Below, piece by piece: positions 24,443 to 37,073 of a DNA stretch of 64,000 nt. Below the pieces are notes generated by a model that was given only the letters and a program-made list of their open reading frames with translations, was not told the origin of the DNA and did not search any database. Made by a program: the position numbers and the translations under genes. Every line of letters begins with the position of its first letter. Position 1 is the stretch's first letter. This stretch comes from Lucifuga dentata (Eukaryota; Chordata; Actinopteri; Ophidiiformes; Bythitidae): the NCBI GenBank assembly GCA_014773175.1, contig VXCM01001472.1, positions 77,166 through 141,165 on the forward strand, in the 5' to 3' direction.

Positions 24443-25395
24443 TATGGCATTTTTGAAGCCACTGCACTTACTTAAATGAAAGTAACCTAACAGAAATTAA
24501 TCTCATTGTGTTTTTGTTTTGTTTTTTTATGCAGATCTAGAACAACATGCAGACAAAATAAATAAATAAAAAATAAAAACAAAAAATGTTCTATTGTTAA
24601 AGTACCATTGTAGAAATTCATGCAGCCTTCCTTTTGGTCTGTGTGCTTTGAGTGCTCTTTATTTTGAAGTCAAAAATAAGCAAGTTCTATTGAAGTCTAA
24701 TGACTCATGTATCATAGCATCCTGAGAATAATATTTCAGTAACAACCAGCAACTACCTTGTAATGACAGCTACGATCTACATTTTTAAGAGAACACTTAT
24801 CAAAAACAAAATTAAATGAACAACCTTCCGAACAGCTTGACAATGCATGTAAAAAATACAAAATAATAAAAGTAATATTCATGCACTGAAAGTGACATAT
24901 TAAAATGAAAAATCACTTAGCCTAAACATGCACGCAAAAAAAGCAACCACACAAACCTATGATAGCAAATCAGAAAGTATGAGAAGGCATGACCTTTAAG
25001 CCACAGCCATAATGTTATAATGACCTTCACATCTCTGAGTGTTTGATCGAAGCCATGAGTAGCTCATCAGTAATGGGTACTGCAGCAACTGAAGCTTAAC
25101 CAACCACATCAGAAGAGAAAGTGAGAGAGGCAGTCAGCACCCCTGCACAGCAAACTGCTTCATTTCTCCAGCACCTTCCCTTTGTTGTAAATAAAACATT
25201 ATTTCAGATGTTCAATTAAGATAAGTACCCTTAATTTAAGACTTCAGTCAATGTGCTGCCATCATTATTCAGCCCACAGAGCGCCTGGGCCTCGGCTCCA
25301 GCTCTGGCCTAGCACGCAATCACTCAGGAGCCTCAGCAAGCAGGGGAAATCGCAGTCAATTTCTAGAGCGCTCATTTGCTTAACAAGGGGGAAAT

Positions 25396-25434
25396 CAGAG
25401 GAGAGGAGAGGAGAGGAGAGGAGAGGAGAGGAGA
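25396..25434. repeat. (GGAGA)n pentanucleotide repeat
   Basis: About eight copies of the pentamer, the same unit as at 18.88 kb. Confidence 0.9.
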
Positions 25435-26305
25435 CAATAAAAAAATAAAAAGATATTAGGAAATAGGAGAAAAGAGAGCAGAATATTAAGTTCCAATGAG
25501 ACTATAAGCTACTATAGAAACAACTTCTTTGGCAACTGCCAAAAACCCAAACCTACACAACTTCTAGGATGTAGATATATCAAGTCCTTGACTGTTGTAA
25601 AAAGCTTCTGAGCCCTCATCTGATTGAAAGAGGACTTTGTGTTTGTACTTTGTTATAGCTCTGATACAAGATTACATAAATATCTATGTGGGCTATCTGA
25701 TCCTGCATCTGTTTAGATCTGCAAAGTGCACTTTCAGATTCCACGATGACCTTCAGAGAGGGGCTGGTTGTCAAATACTGTAACTCAGGAACAAGTAAAG
25801 TGGAGAACAAACCCACAGGACAAAACACACACATACAGTAAATGTAAATGTGTCATTGCAATGTCAAAAGCATCAATTTCAATACAATGTCATACAAAAA
25901 TACTAAATTCTTACATGTAAAACAAAATAAGCAAAGGCTGGTCAGCAAAAAAACAAAGAAACAGAGTTTACAGATGCAGATGTGTTACTGTGTTTTATTA
26001 GATAAATGTAGGAATAAGAGTGTCTGTTTCTCATTGAAATGCAGGGTCCAGCAGTTTAATACCTCCCTGAAGGGTAACAGTGAGCTCTTGTACCTCCAGA
26101 GGCTGAACTAAAGTGAATACTCTAAGGACCTGTAGTGGATCTAAGAGCCATGGTCACCCGAACCAAAGTGTCCTAAATATAGCTCTGCTCCACTCTGCTC
26201 TGCCTGGCTCTGTTCCATCATATTAGTTTACCATCAGAGATATAAGGGCCAGCGCTTTCCGTTTCTCCTGCTACCAGACTGATACACAGATAGACGACCT
26301 TGAGT

Positions 26306-26325
26306 AGTAAAACTGCAGTTTTACT
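26306..26325. repeat. Perfect 20-bp palindrome
   Basis: AGTAAAACTG is followed directly by its reverse complement CAGTTTTACT. No spacer is present. It could be a dimeric protein-binding site, but this is untested. Confidence 0.8.
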
Positions 26326-28020
26326 GTCCAAGGAGCTGGGTTTCCTCTATATCGGTCTGACTATGAATGTGTGGCTTTTTTTTTTTTTTTTTTTTTTACA
26401 TGTTTGCCTTGAATGCTCCACAAATAAATAAAAATTTGGATAAATTAAAACAAGTAATATTCACATCAAGCTTGCCTATGAAAGTGTGCTGTCGCACTGC
26501 AGAAAAGATACAATAACTTGCCAGACTTTGCACATCTATTCCTAGCCAGAGCTTCTCACCTTCTCTACTCGAGCTAGTGTTAATTAGTAATCTCATTAGC
26601 AAGAAGTCATGTGAGTGCACTTTGTGCATTTATCTTCCACTAATTCTCATTTTTGTTGAGGAGGAAGATGAACAGAGTGGCGGTCCAGGGGATGGGGATG
26701 AGGGATAAATGGAAAACAAACTAAATGTTTTAAATTCACAGAGAAGGGAAAGTAATTAACTTGAGCTGAGGTTGTGAAATCCATTTGGGTGCCCATGAAG
26801 CACCAATCATTTTTATTTAGTATGGGACAAAATTTGTAAGGAGCTTCTGCAACATCTTTTAACTGCATTCAATATCAAACACTGGATCTGTTTACCACGT
26901 TTAGAAAAGGATTCCGTCACATTCTTGATACAAAACAACAGCAATAAGAGTGAATGCTAGTTAGAGAGAGGAAAGAGACAGGGAGAAACAGACAGAGGCA
27001 AAGACAGAGACAGAGAGGGAGGGCAATGACAGTGATAGAAACTGCCCTGGCCTCTCCCCTGGTCTCCTGAGTGGCAGGGTCTGTGCCAGGCTGTCAGCCT
27101 GTCTGTCACCACCATTGCTTAGTATTCTCCTTAAGACCATCTGCCTGCTCATTATACACAGGCTGTTGTTCTGGACTGACATGTTTTCTTTACATCGATA
27201 CTTTCATTGCAGCTCAAATGTCCCCTTTTTCCCTTGAGAACGGGAGGGCAGTAAGCATGCCCAAGAGGCATACTTTGAGATACAATATTTCATAAGAAAC
27301 TTTCTTTATCCTGGGTGATGTTGTGATATGATACGGACAAAGAAAACAAATGACCACAATGTGTGTTATCACTGTGACAAAATAAGGCTGATACAGTAAC
27401 AGCTCTACCTGCTAGCCTCAGCCATTCTTCTCATATCTCAATTGCTTTCACAACCAACTTTAATTTCCTTTAAAAGACGACATTATCAGAAGCCAAGGTT
27501 AAAGGAATAAGCCAATTTAATAATAATCTTTGCTATGCTATCTTACAGGCCAAAGGATGAAGCAACCAGACAAAACAAGATCAAGAAAAAGTGCTATTAG
27601 TGCTGCAATCTCATTGTGGCTTTAGTGAAGTGTGGGATGAAGAGAAAAACACCACAAAGAAAAATAGGCTATTACTGATGAAAAATTATGAATGAAGACA
27701 AACCTCAGATGGCATTACAATTGTGTTTGTTTTGGAGGTGTGTTGTTTTTCCATCCCTATATTTGCCAAAAAAAATCACTTAATGCAATTTAAAGTAATT
27801 ATTTAAATTTCACAAAGATGGCAATACAAACAAGCAAAATATGTACACGATTTGGGGTTTTTCTACATACCACACCTGTAAGCTGCTCCTCAAAGATCAG
27901 GCACTTATAGAAACATGATTTTGAGATATCCCTCAAGCTCCATGTTAACTCTATAATCAAATATCAAAACAAATCAAAATATTTTTGTCATACAAAGCTT
28001 TAATTGAGTTACTGACTTAA

Positions 28021-28123
28021 TTGGACATTATGTCCAATTATTATGTCCAATTATATAATTATGTCCAATGCATGCTTTGCAATAAACCCTTGCTTTATTG
28101 CAAAGCATGCACTGGACATAATT
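28021..28123. repeat. Strong hairpin with upstream direct repeats
   Basis: Arms at 28,057-28,086 and 28,094-28,123 pair over 30 bp with one mismatch around a 7-nt loop, CCCTTGC. Upstream, ATGTCCAATTA is repeated and TTGGACATTATGTCCAA forms another short inverted repeat. It could be a small foldback element or a structured RNA; no flanking duplication was recognised. Confidence 0.8.
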
Positions 28124-30070
28124 GGTAGGTACCTTTGTGAAGCTCATAATAATCAGTTTTTGAACTCTTCAAACAACAAAATCTGGTTCCTGGTGGAACA
28201 CATTAGACCGACAGTCCAACTCAACCTCAGCATTTGGACAAAGAGTCACCAACCAAGATGTTTGTAATATTTTCAACTGTATCTTCTTGGATTGCTGCTA
28301 TTATACAAATGCCCCCCCTCAAACTATCAGAAATTCTTCAGTAACTGGGCACAGTGTTTTCTATAATATTACGTTGTTGGGTAGGAATATTTCCACAGAC
28401 CACTATCAAGTGTTTTCATGAATCCAATTCTATATTATCTGTCAACTTTTCAAAGAAGGGAGAGCTGTCAGTGGCATCAAAGACCCCCATGTTCACTGTG
28501 TCACTCTCATTATAAGTCTAAAAAACAAGACAGATATTCAATTTAGATAAATCCCCGGACCACACTTGCCTTGCCTACATGAGACAATGCTCTTTCTCTC
28601 TCAACCATGCTCCACAGAACATGGATGTCACATTGTCCCTTTCTCTATCAGGCTAAGCAGAGGAAATTTTCAATTATAGATCGAAAGGACAGTGAAAAGA
28701 AAGGAGTGAGGGAAACAAGACCATGGTATTATATAAAAGGAAGTCTTTCCTTTTGTTGGATTGCTACGCAGGTTTCATATATATATCTAACAGAAAAAGT
28801 TGATTTCCTGGGAGTGTTGAGTTATTCACAGCAGCAACAGACAGTGTGGGAAGATAGATGGAGAGATAGAGTCAGACAGAGAAAAAGTGAGTGTGAAAGA
28901 GGAGGTATCAACAGCTAGAGAGAAGAGGAATGCATCACTCTGCCTGTTAAGAAAGGTAATAAATAACATGGGGAGAAATCCTGACAGCTTGTGTACTAAA
29001 CATTCAAAATAGGCCAGTAGATGAAGCTAATGACAAAACAATGACCCATCATCACTCTTCTTGACTTCATCCTATGAGCACACTGTGGTGACAACAGAAT
29101 TTAAACTAAATTACATACTGAGTCACATACATGAACCATCAGTGTAATTAAAAAACAACTAGTTATGTACATCTCATTTTTTTTTTTTTTNTTTTTTTTT
29201 TTTTCTTCTGTTTTTAGAGACTTATCTGGCTAAACAGCAGTTGCTATTGCGCTGAAATAATTCTCTGCACATTATGAGGATAAGACCTGCTGCAAAAATC
29301 TTTGAAGTTTAAACACCATTCAGCAAAATGATAGAAAATTTCTCTGAATTTGTGAATTTATAACAGTTCTGAATGGTGCAAACCCATACACACACCATGC
29401 ATATCCTTCCTAAAACAAGCTGTTCTACTTGAGGCAATGAAATGGGAGTCAACTGCCTTCAGGTGCCGCTGTGCTGATGTGTGTTGGCAGGCGCTGCCTT
29501 TACCAGTGTAGAAAAACACAGAGAAATCTGCTCTGCTGTCCTGCCTCTCTCAACCATGTAGGACAGCAGAGGCTGACTGACAGGATTTGGAGCAGCGTTA
29601 GGGATCCACAGCCAAGCCCCAGACCATAGCAGCCGCATCTCTCTGAGAGGAGAGAGGTGGCTCTTCACACTCCACCAGGCCCAGATGAGCCACTGGATAT
29701 ATCAGCACTGAATACACAGCTTGTGTCAATATCCGTGTGCATGTGTGTGTGTGTAAGTGCGTGTGTGTGTGCATGCGCGTGCATGCATGCATGCATGTAT
29801 GCACAAGGTCACTCTATGTACTACAGTGTTGGCTGTTGGGATGTCAACAACTTTTAAAAGCATTCATTTGTCATAATCTTCGTAACTGTGTGCAAAGCAT
29901 TGTACTGTACTGTGACTCAGAACATTTCTTCCCTAGCTGATGTTAGTTAGATTTAAGCTACACAGCAAAGCATATACTCCAGTCTCAGTGCATAAATAAA
30001 AGAGTCATGTGGACAGGTGTTAGGAGAAGATCATATTACTCGCTGACTCTTTGGGGTGCCTCATACTACT
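28124..30070. other. Unassigned stretch
   Basis: No gene is seen. It holds a poly-T run at 29,177-29,204 with an N at 29,191 and a TG/ATGC-rich run at 29,736-29,804. Confidence 0.5.
29736..29804. repeat. TG and (ATGC)n simple repeat
   Basis: TG units give way to GCATGCATGCATGCATG-type alternating purine-pyrimidine sequence. Confidence 0.85.
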
Positions 30071-30505
30071 GGAGCAGCGATGAATATTTCCTCAAACTAA
30101 TGGAGGTGCTAACATTAATATTCATTGAGATTATAATGGGAAAAACCACCATGATATTCATCGGGGTGCCTGCTATTCCCCTACTGACAAGCTAGGGCCT
30201 GCTTTCCAGCACCTTGAATAGTTCAAAGGTCACACTGAGGCCAGTGCCCAACTTGAATATTGAAACAACTGGATATACAGAGTCAGCATGGATTAAGTAG
30301 CTTTCCCCACCTGCTGCCATAGCCCACATGAAGATACCCAGGTTATGCAAGGTTCATATAGCTGGCACAGGAGGGAGTTTTGAATATAGGGCACTAAACC
30401 AATATGGAGATTTCAGAGGCTCACGAGGAACCCTTCATCAATATTCATGGAGGATTCCTGGGTTTCCCTACTATATGGCAAAGCCTGTTTTAATATTCAT
30501 AATGG
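30071..30505. promoter_or_regulatory. Cluster of AATATTCAT motifs, possible enhancer
   Basis: The 9-mer AATATTCAT occurs at 30,117, 30,440 and 30,492 on the plus strand and as ATGAATATT at 30,080. A one-base variant, GATATTCAT, is at 30,153 and a looser TTGAATATT near 30,253. I noticed only about two other exact copies in the remaining 63 kb. ATGAATATT-type sites resemble octamer variants bound by POU-domain proteins. The enhancer role is inference only. Confidence 0.3.
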
Positions 30506-33440
30506 TAGGACTGTAATCTGCTGTGGGTGTGGAGAGCAGTACAGGGAAGTCCTTTGTCATTCAACAAAAACATAGGAAAAGGGAGATATTCAGGACCAAG
30601 GACAGATCCATCTGGTTCAATGTGCGATCAATGTGTGAAGAATATAAATCATAGATTTATACAGTGTATACATTAATACTATGCAAAACTAAAATTCACG
30701 TTATCCCTTTCTAGATGCACAGATTAACTTAAAATTTTACAATTGTGACTCCAATTGGCAAAGTCTCATGGATTATAAGAAATGTACTGAGGAAGCTTGA
30801 CCCTAAGTTCAAAATGTCCAGCGAGATTTAACATTACGTTTCATTCTAAACTGATCTAAATCAAATCCTAAAATGAAATTGGTTTCTAAAATAAAATCTA
30901 ATTGAAATACTGATTGTGTAAAACAAACACAATCAATAGCTCTAAAAAAAAATCTAAACTAAAAAAAAACACTGAAAATAAAATGAAATCCTGAAATTAT
31001 ATGGAAAGCAACACTACTTAGAAAAGTAAAATTTAAATAACCTTGATACACAAGTATAATGATGACAGCAGGTCTCAAACGAACAAGCTGTTAAACAAAA
31101 ACAGTAGAAGGAGAATCAACAGCAGCTACACAGACTCAGCAGAGGGCAGAAGTCCCAGCACATTGCAGAGCACAGCAACACTCAGCTTGTTTTATCAGGA
31201 CATTAACAGACCAGGGCCTGGCACACAAGCCAAAAACATCAAGTCAGCTAAAGTGGGTCAACCAGCCAGACAAAAAGCCAGCCAGAAATGCCAAGAGGCT
31301 CATACTGTTGTCTGAAGCAGCTTCACTCTGTAAACGCTGTGACCTTTCACCTGCACCATGACCTACTGTCACAGTCAAGAATCAAAAAGATAAGAGGCAT
31401 GAACTTAGTGGTTATAAAATAACTTGAGATAGCTTTAGACTTGTAGCAAAAAAAAAAAAAAAAAAAANAAAAAAAAAAAAAAAAAACAAAGCTGCATGCA
31501 CACACAAATAAAATACACATAATGCATATGTAAACACCCAGAGACAGGCTGTTTCCCTTTGAGTGAGTGCAGCAGAGCGCAAGCTGCTTAATAACTGGCA
31601 ATGATGGGCTGCTCAGTCCCAGTCAGAGACCAACCTGAAGCGCTCTGCCCAGGATGTCAACTCCACTCACATCAATTACCTCTGGCTGCTGGCCTGCCTG
31701 CACCACAGCCCTGACTGACAACTACGTAGCACTCTGACTTGTGTGGGCTACGGTTGGATTTAGGTTTGCAGTCATCACAACATCAAACACCTGCTCCCAC
31801 AGGGTCAAGTAGCCACTCAGACTCAAAGGTAACTTCTACAGCCTGTTTGTTGGGCGTAAGGAGGAAAAGCATCTGGGGCTACACAGTGATTTAACCAGCT
31901 TGTAGTAAGCTTTCAGGTTTGCTTTTCTTCTAAAATCCATTGTCAGGTCTTAAAATATGTACTCCAGAAGAATAGAAGGCAAGAAAAAACACAGAAATTT
32001 AATTTTGTGAAAGTTACAAAACTGAAAAAGTTACTGTTACTCACCACCACAGAAACACTGACATTACAAAGCTTGTAAATTTGCACAGTTATATTCTTTA
32101 CACATGCTTTGGTAATACATTCTGTTTTGACATTGGCAATTATGCCTGCTTGAATTTGAATGTGAATCTGACAAACAGAAAGCCTGTGCATCCCAACAAC
32201 TCTGGAATCAAGACCATGCTGGAGAAATAAAGTATTAAGCTGAAATATATCAAAATTTGGACCATAATTCAAGATATTCCCTGCGCATGCTCAGACCTTT
32301 GCAAAGACTGTTTTCTTTGCAGTTTCATTTGCAGTTTAAGTATGTATCACAAGGCAATTTCAGGGAACAGAATAGTATTTCCACGCCACTATCATGTACT
32401 CTTTTATGACACAGGTTCAATATAATGTTTACATCTTGATAAAGCAGGTTCTACCGCTACAAGTATATAAAGAGATTCCTGTGGGCTTGTAAAAACTGAT
32501 TAGAAAACCCAGGCCATGGTGCGAATGTTCTAATGCTATTATTTTTGCAGCCCCTCAATAAGACAGTTCAGTTCAGCAGGGATTTCCACAAGTCCGTGTT
32601 GATCACATCTGGCCCTGCTCTGGCATGGGCCCTTTATGATAGAGAGCAAAGGGGGTCTCCCATCTCTCCAGACTCTAATATACAAGACCTGCTCCTTTTG
32701 AAATTGACTGTGACCTCTGCCACACTTGCAATGGACTAGTGCTCTCCGCTGTATGGGATTTCTGATCCTCTGTCTGCCTTCCCTCCGCTCTCTTATCAGC
32801 CACATTCTATTTTTCTGGAGGGATATTAAAGTGCAGAGTGACATTGGTACACTCATAAACACATGCTTACATGGACACACACAAATAGACACTGACAGAT
32901 ACACATATTGCCTAACACTTTCCACAGAGGTAAAAAGTGAGATGAGTTTCCAAAGGAATGTGACCACTGAATAATTTATTTATTTCTACTCTGTTTGTTC
33001 TCCTCAACAACTCAATCACATAATTTTCTACTGAGCTCTACTGTCAAAAAGTGTCCTGAGAGAGTATCATGTTTTTTTTTCAGATCGCAAAATAGATTGT
33101 TTGTCAAGAAAAATTATTAAAATCTTTCTATGATATAGTTCACACAAGAATACACACACATTTGGATTGTGATTAACTACATTATGCACATAAACATCCA
33201 CACATGACAACTCACATTTGTGCTCAAGAATTCATGAAATACACACTCATTGATGTCATATTCTACTCCAGCAGTTGCTGTTTCTGTGTTCTCGTTAATG
33301 TCATGCAAAGGGTGTATGTATGTCAATGTCTTATGTGAGTACTGTGTGTGTGTTCGAGCATATGTGCCTGCACGAACAAGTGTGAGTGTATTTGTGTGTG
33401 TTTGGTAAGAGGGTAATAAATCATGATCTGAATGTAGACA
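30506..33440. other. Unassigned stretch
   Basis: A poly-A run at 31,448-31,486 holds an N at 31,468. Frames up to about 140 codons exist (for example 32,539-32,967 on the minus strand), but they lack recognisable domains or splice context. Confidence 0.5.
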
Positions 33441-33787
33441 TGGCATGGTATGAAACCTCAGCCTCTCGCTGCCACCTCAGGCAACTGCTGCCCTATACCA
33501 GCCAACCGCCGTCACAATTCACATGCGCCCTAATCAACAGGGGAAAGTGCAAATGGATTAATTTAGTTAGACGGCTAATGCCACAGATTACGGTGCAGCA
33601 GCCTAATATGAAGTGTATGTGTTGCTCTAAGAACATGATTGGAAAAGGTGTTCAGAGATTGAATGCTCTATTAAAAAGCAGGCAATGTTATCACGGTTTA
33701 CAGGTTGACACTGGTTTAAAAGTTGACTCTTGGTAAATTTTCCAGACATGGAAAAGGGAGCAAGCATCTGTTTCACTAAGCAGAATA
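33441..33787. other. Unique-looking sequence before Tc1 element 2
   Basis: It includes several TAAT/ATTA cores near 33,530-33,610 and reads like unique, possibly conserved, non-coding DNA. No gene is supported. Confidence 0.3.
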
Positions 33788-33937
33788 TACACCGATCAGC
33801 CACAACATTAAAACCACTGACAGGTGAAGTGAATAACATGGATCATCTGGTTACAACGGCACCTGTCAAGGGGTGGAATATATTAGGCAGCAAGTCAACA
33901 GTCAGTTCTTGAAATTGATGTTTTGGAAGCAGGAAAA

Positions 33938-35003
33938 ATGGGCAATGTAAGGATCTGAGTGACTTTGACAAGGGCCAACTTGTGATGCTAGACGACTGGG
34001 TCAGAGCGCCTCCAAAACGGCAGGTCTTGTGGGCTGTTCCCGGTATGCAGTGGTCAGTACCTACCAAAAGTGGTCCAAGGAAGAACAACCAGCAACACAC
34101 TCATTGTTGCATGTGGGGAGCGAAGGCTAGCTGGTCTGGTCCAATCCCACAGAAGAGCTACTGTAGCACAAATAGCTGAAAAAATGAGTGCTACTATGAT
34201 AGACAAGTGTCAGAACACACACAGCATGGTAGCTTGCTGCGTATGGGGCTGTGTCCAACCGGTCAGAGTGCCCATGTTGACCCCTGTCCAATGCCCAAAG
34301 CGCCTACAATGGGCACGTGAGCATCAGAACTGGACCCTGAGCAACGGAAGAAGGTGGCCTGGTCTGATGAATCAGGTTTTCTTTGATATCATGTGGACGG
34401 CCGGGTGCGTGTGTGTCATTTACCTGGGGAAGAGATAGCACCAGGATGCATTATGGGAAGAAGGCAAGCCGGCAGAGGCAGGGTGATGATCTGGGCAATG
34501 TTCTGCTGGGAAACCTTGGGTCCTGGCATTCATGTGGATGTTACTTTGANATGATCTGGGCAATGTTCTGCTGGGAAACCTTGGGTCCTGGCATTCATGT
34601 GGATGTTACTTTGACAAGTACCACCTACTTAAACATTGTTGCAGACCAAGTACAGCCCTTCATGGCACCGGTATTCCCTGATGGCAGCAGCCTCTTTCAG
34701 CAGGATAATGCGCCCTGCCATACTGCAAAAATTGTTTAGGAATGGTTTGAGGAACATGACAAAGAGTTCAAGGTGTTGACTTGACCTCTAAATTCCCCAG
34801 ATCTCAGTCCAATCAAGCATCTGTGGATGTGCTAGAAAAACAAGTATAATCCATGGAGGCCTCACCTCGCAATGTACAGGACTTAAAGGATCTGCTGCTA
34901 ACGTCTTGGTGCCAGATACCACAGCACACCTTCAGAGGTCGTGTGGAGTCCATGCCTCGATTCAGAGCTTTTTTGGTGACACAAGGTTGGACCCACACAA
35001 TAT
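33938..35003 (+). pseudogene. Tc1/mariner transposase pseudogene, multiply broken
   Basis: The expected start is the ATG at 33,938. A one-base loss a few codons in (near 33,945) throws the frame onto a stop, and later fragments lie in different frames. Recognisable parts are the RATVAQIAEK and LQWAREHQNW segments, a WSDES-like motif near 34,360 (read in another frame) and FQQDNAPCH near 34,700. Downstream of that motif the frame meets TAG at 34,737 and TGA at 34,782. The catalytic Glu codon of the NPIEH motif is AAG (Lys) at 34,815. The Asp-to-Glu spacing is again 36 residues. The gene is dead independently of the assembly artefact inside it. Confidence 0.9.
34486..34614. repeat. Exact 64-bp duplication either side of one N
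   Basis: 34,486-34,549 and 34,551-34,614 are identical, separated only by N at 34,550. Within a transposase gene this tandem copy makes no sense as biology and fits an unmerged overlap of two contig ends. Confidence 0.93.
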
Positions 35004-35051
35004 TAAGTAGGTTGTTTTAATGTGGTTTTAATGCTGTGGCTGTTCAGTGTG

Positions 35052-36660
35052 AACACATACAGTATTTCGAACATTGGACATATTTCAATTCAATATCCAT
35101 GTTAGTGAGTGTCGTGAAGGTTCTCTTCGCTTATGAGTACAGATGCTTTTGCGCCTGTACTCACTTGAATAACTTTTCTCTTAAGTACCATTCAACAAGA
35201 AAACAAAGAAAAGAGCACATAGAGACATGAACCACACAGTTCTGCCTCTGGGATACATGCAGATGCTTTGTGTAAAGAGTTGAGCAGATTAGCACTTCAT
35301 TACCATGGTAGATTGATTAACAAAGGCACTTAGGAAACAGAGATGCAGCAGGATTATGGCCAACCCATGTTTTCCATTTAGACAGGATTATTATTTCAGA
35401 CTGCACACCTCATATGGGGAATATGACTTATAACCAAGAAAAAAAACACCAATCAGCCTATGATCTCACATTACCCTAACTCCCAATTCTTCTGAGACCT
35501 AAACTGAAAGGAAGCTTCGTCTTCTGTCAACAACAAAAAGAGCTGTTCTGTGCTGTGTGTAAAGGAGGAGATTTAGACAAAGGGTTGTATGGTATGTATA
35601 TATGGGTTATATATTTAACTTCAGCCCAATGTCACCATTGCTATTTCAGAAAAGCTGGCTAACAAGAGCAATGGTTCTCTGAATTTGCCATGGCATGTTG
35701 TTTGGATTGAACTCAGATGTGCCCCTGTGATTTTGTTCAGAAGTAAAGAAAAGGTCAGAAGAAATATTAGAGTTTATATCTCTTTTTCATCATCCATTGC
35801 TTGATATTTTTCTGACCAATAAAAGAAAACACACAAAAAAAAATAAAAAAAAACAATCCAACATCACAAAAAAAAAAACAACAACACAATTTAAAGTATA
35901 TCTGTGCACAAAGTATGTCTTCAGCCTTATTATGATGTATGACTACATTATTGTTAAATAAAAATTATGTCTTTCTAAACAGCAGGAAGCAATCTTCTTT
36001 TGCATACATTTCCTCTATGTTTATGCACTTGATGTTTGTCCAGACTATGTGCATGCTACATGTCACACAACATTTTATGTGACAGCTGCAAACAATTCAT
36101 AACTGCTGCCACCGCTGTTTTTTAGGCCTTGCTGAAGGTGTCATAAGTAGCACACACTAACAAGAACCAGTGTGCTCAAATACATTGAGCAGAGACACAA
36201 CATGTTTCTGTGGATGCACCATAAAGTAGCATTACTATATTCTGAGTGAGGAAATGAGAATAGAGATGAGATTCAAAGGTAGTGACAGGAAATGAGTTTT
36301 GTTTTTCCTCCGTGGCACCAGGTACTTCATCAAATCTGTGTATGTGAGAGAGATAGTGTACATGTTACAGGGCCTCTGAGCCCTCACAAAGCACGTGCAT
36401 AACTATGTGGAGAAGCTGACATGACAGCAAAAGGCACGTAATTATCTTCTTCCTCACTGGGCCCCATCACAGACACAAAGGCTCAGACACATGTCAGCAG
36501 ATGTTCAAATGTGAGCAGACCATGCATATAAATGTCCAAATAAATATGCATTAATTCATGTTCTCTCACCAATATGCTTTTCAACAATATTCAGGTAAAC
36601 ACTCAAATATGCACCCATACAGACACAATTATACAGTTATACAGCTGTAAAAACTGTGCT
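35052..36660. other. Unassigned stretch
   Basis: No gene or clear repeat is seen. A-rich low-complexity DNA lies at 35,830-35,890. Confidence 0.5.
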
Positions 36661-36830
36661 GAAAAATGTTTACTAAAGTACTTAAGTAAAAATACTATTA
36701 CCACAATACTCTGTTACAAGTTAAAGGCCCTCCATTCAAAATGTTACTAAAGAAAATATGTATTTGCACTAACATGTATTCTCACTGCTAATGTATTTTT
36801 CACAAAGTACTCGTTGCAAAGAAGGATAAA
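36661..36830. repeat. Degenerate fish dispersed repeat (AAGTA-rich)
   Basis: Motifs TACTTAAGTAAAAATACT, CTCTGTTACAAGT and CATTCAAAATGTTACT match, from memory, a repeat widespread in fish genomes. The copy is partial and the class is uncertain. Confidence 0.45.
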
Positions 36831-37056
36831 CGTTAATTTATTAATGCATTAACTGACACGTGCATATGTATCTAGGACATCTTAATGCATCGTAACGCAT
36901 TGATAATGAAAACACCCTAAACTGGAGATACATATTTGTTGTTATCCTGACAGTGTACACAACCTTGTTTGTATGTTTATAAAGAATAATAAAAATTCTG
37001 CAATGATTTAATAAAAATTCCCTAATTGGAGATACAAACTGCCATTTAACAAAAAT

Positions 37057-37073
37057 AAGGTTGGGATACAAGG
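37057..37073. repeat. 17-bp target-site duplication, left
   Basis: AAGGTTGGGATACAAGG is identical to 38,283-38,299, directly bounding the LINE insertion. Confidence 0.95.

Larger units (their letters stand above)
24445..28020. other. Long unassigned stretch
   Basis: It contains A-rich runs near 24,560, a GGAGA pentamer repeat at 25,396-25,434, a poly-T run at 26,376-26,397 and a palindrome at 26,306-26,325. No gene is supported; the frames are short and resemble no known family. Confidence 0.5.
33790..35049 (+). mobile_element. Tc1/mariner element 2, decayed
   Basis: The left end, CACCGATCAGCCACAACATT, follows TA at 33,788-33,789. The right end, read in reverse complement as CACTGAACAGCCACAGCATT, matches it closely, giving imperfect terminal inverted repeats of about 28 bp. 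The right target TA has changed to TG. The length of 1,260 bp includes a 65-bp assembly duplication around N at 34,550, so the real length is near 1,195 bp. It is a different Tc1 lineage from element 1. Confidence 0.92.

Noticed and set aside
32539..32967. 142-codon minus-strand frame
   Set aside because: No motif or homology recognised and no gene context; of a length expected by chance in 64 kb.
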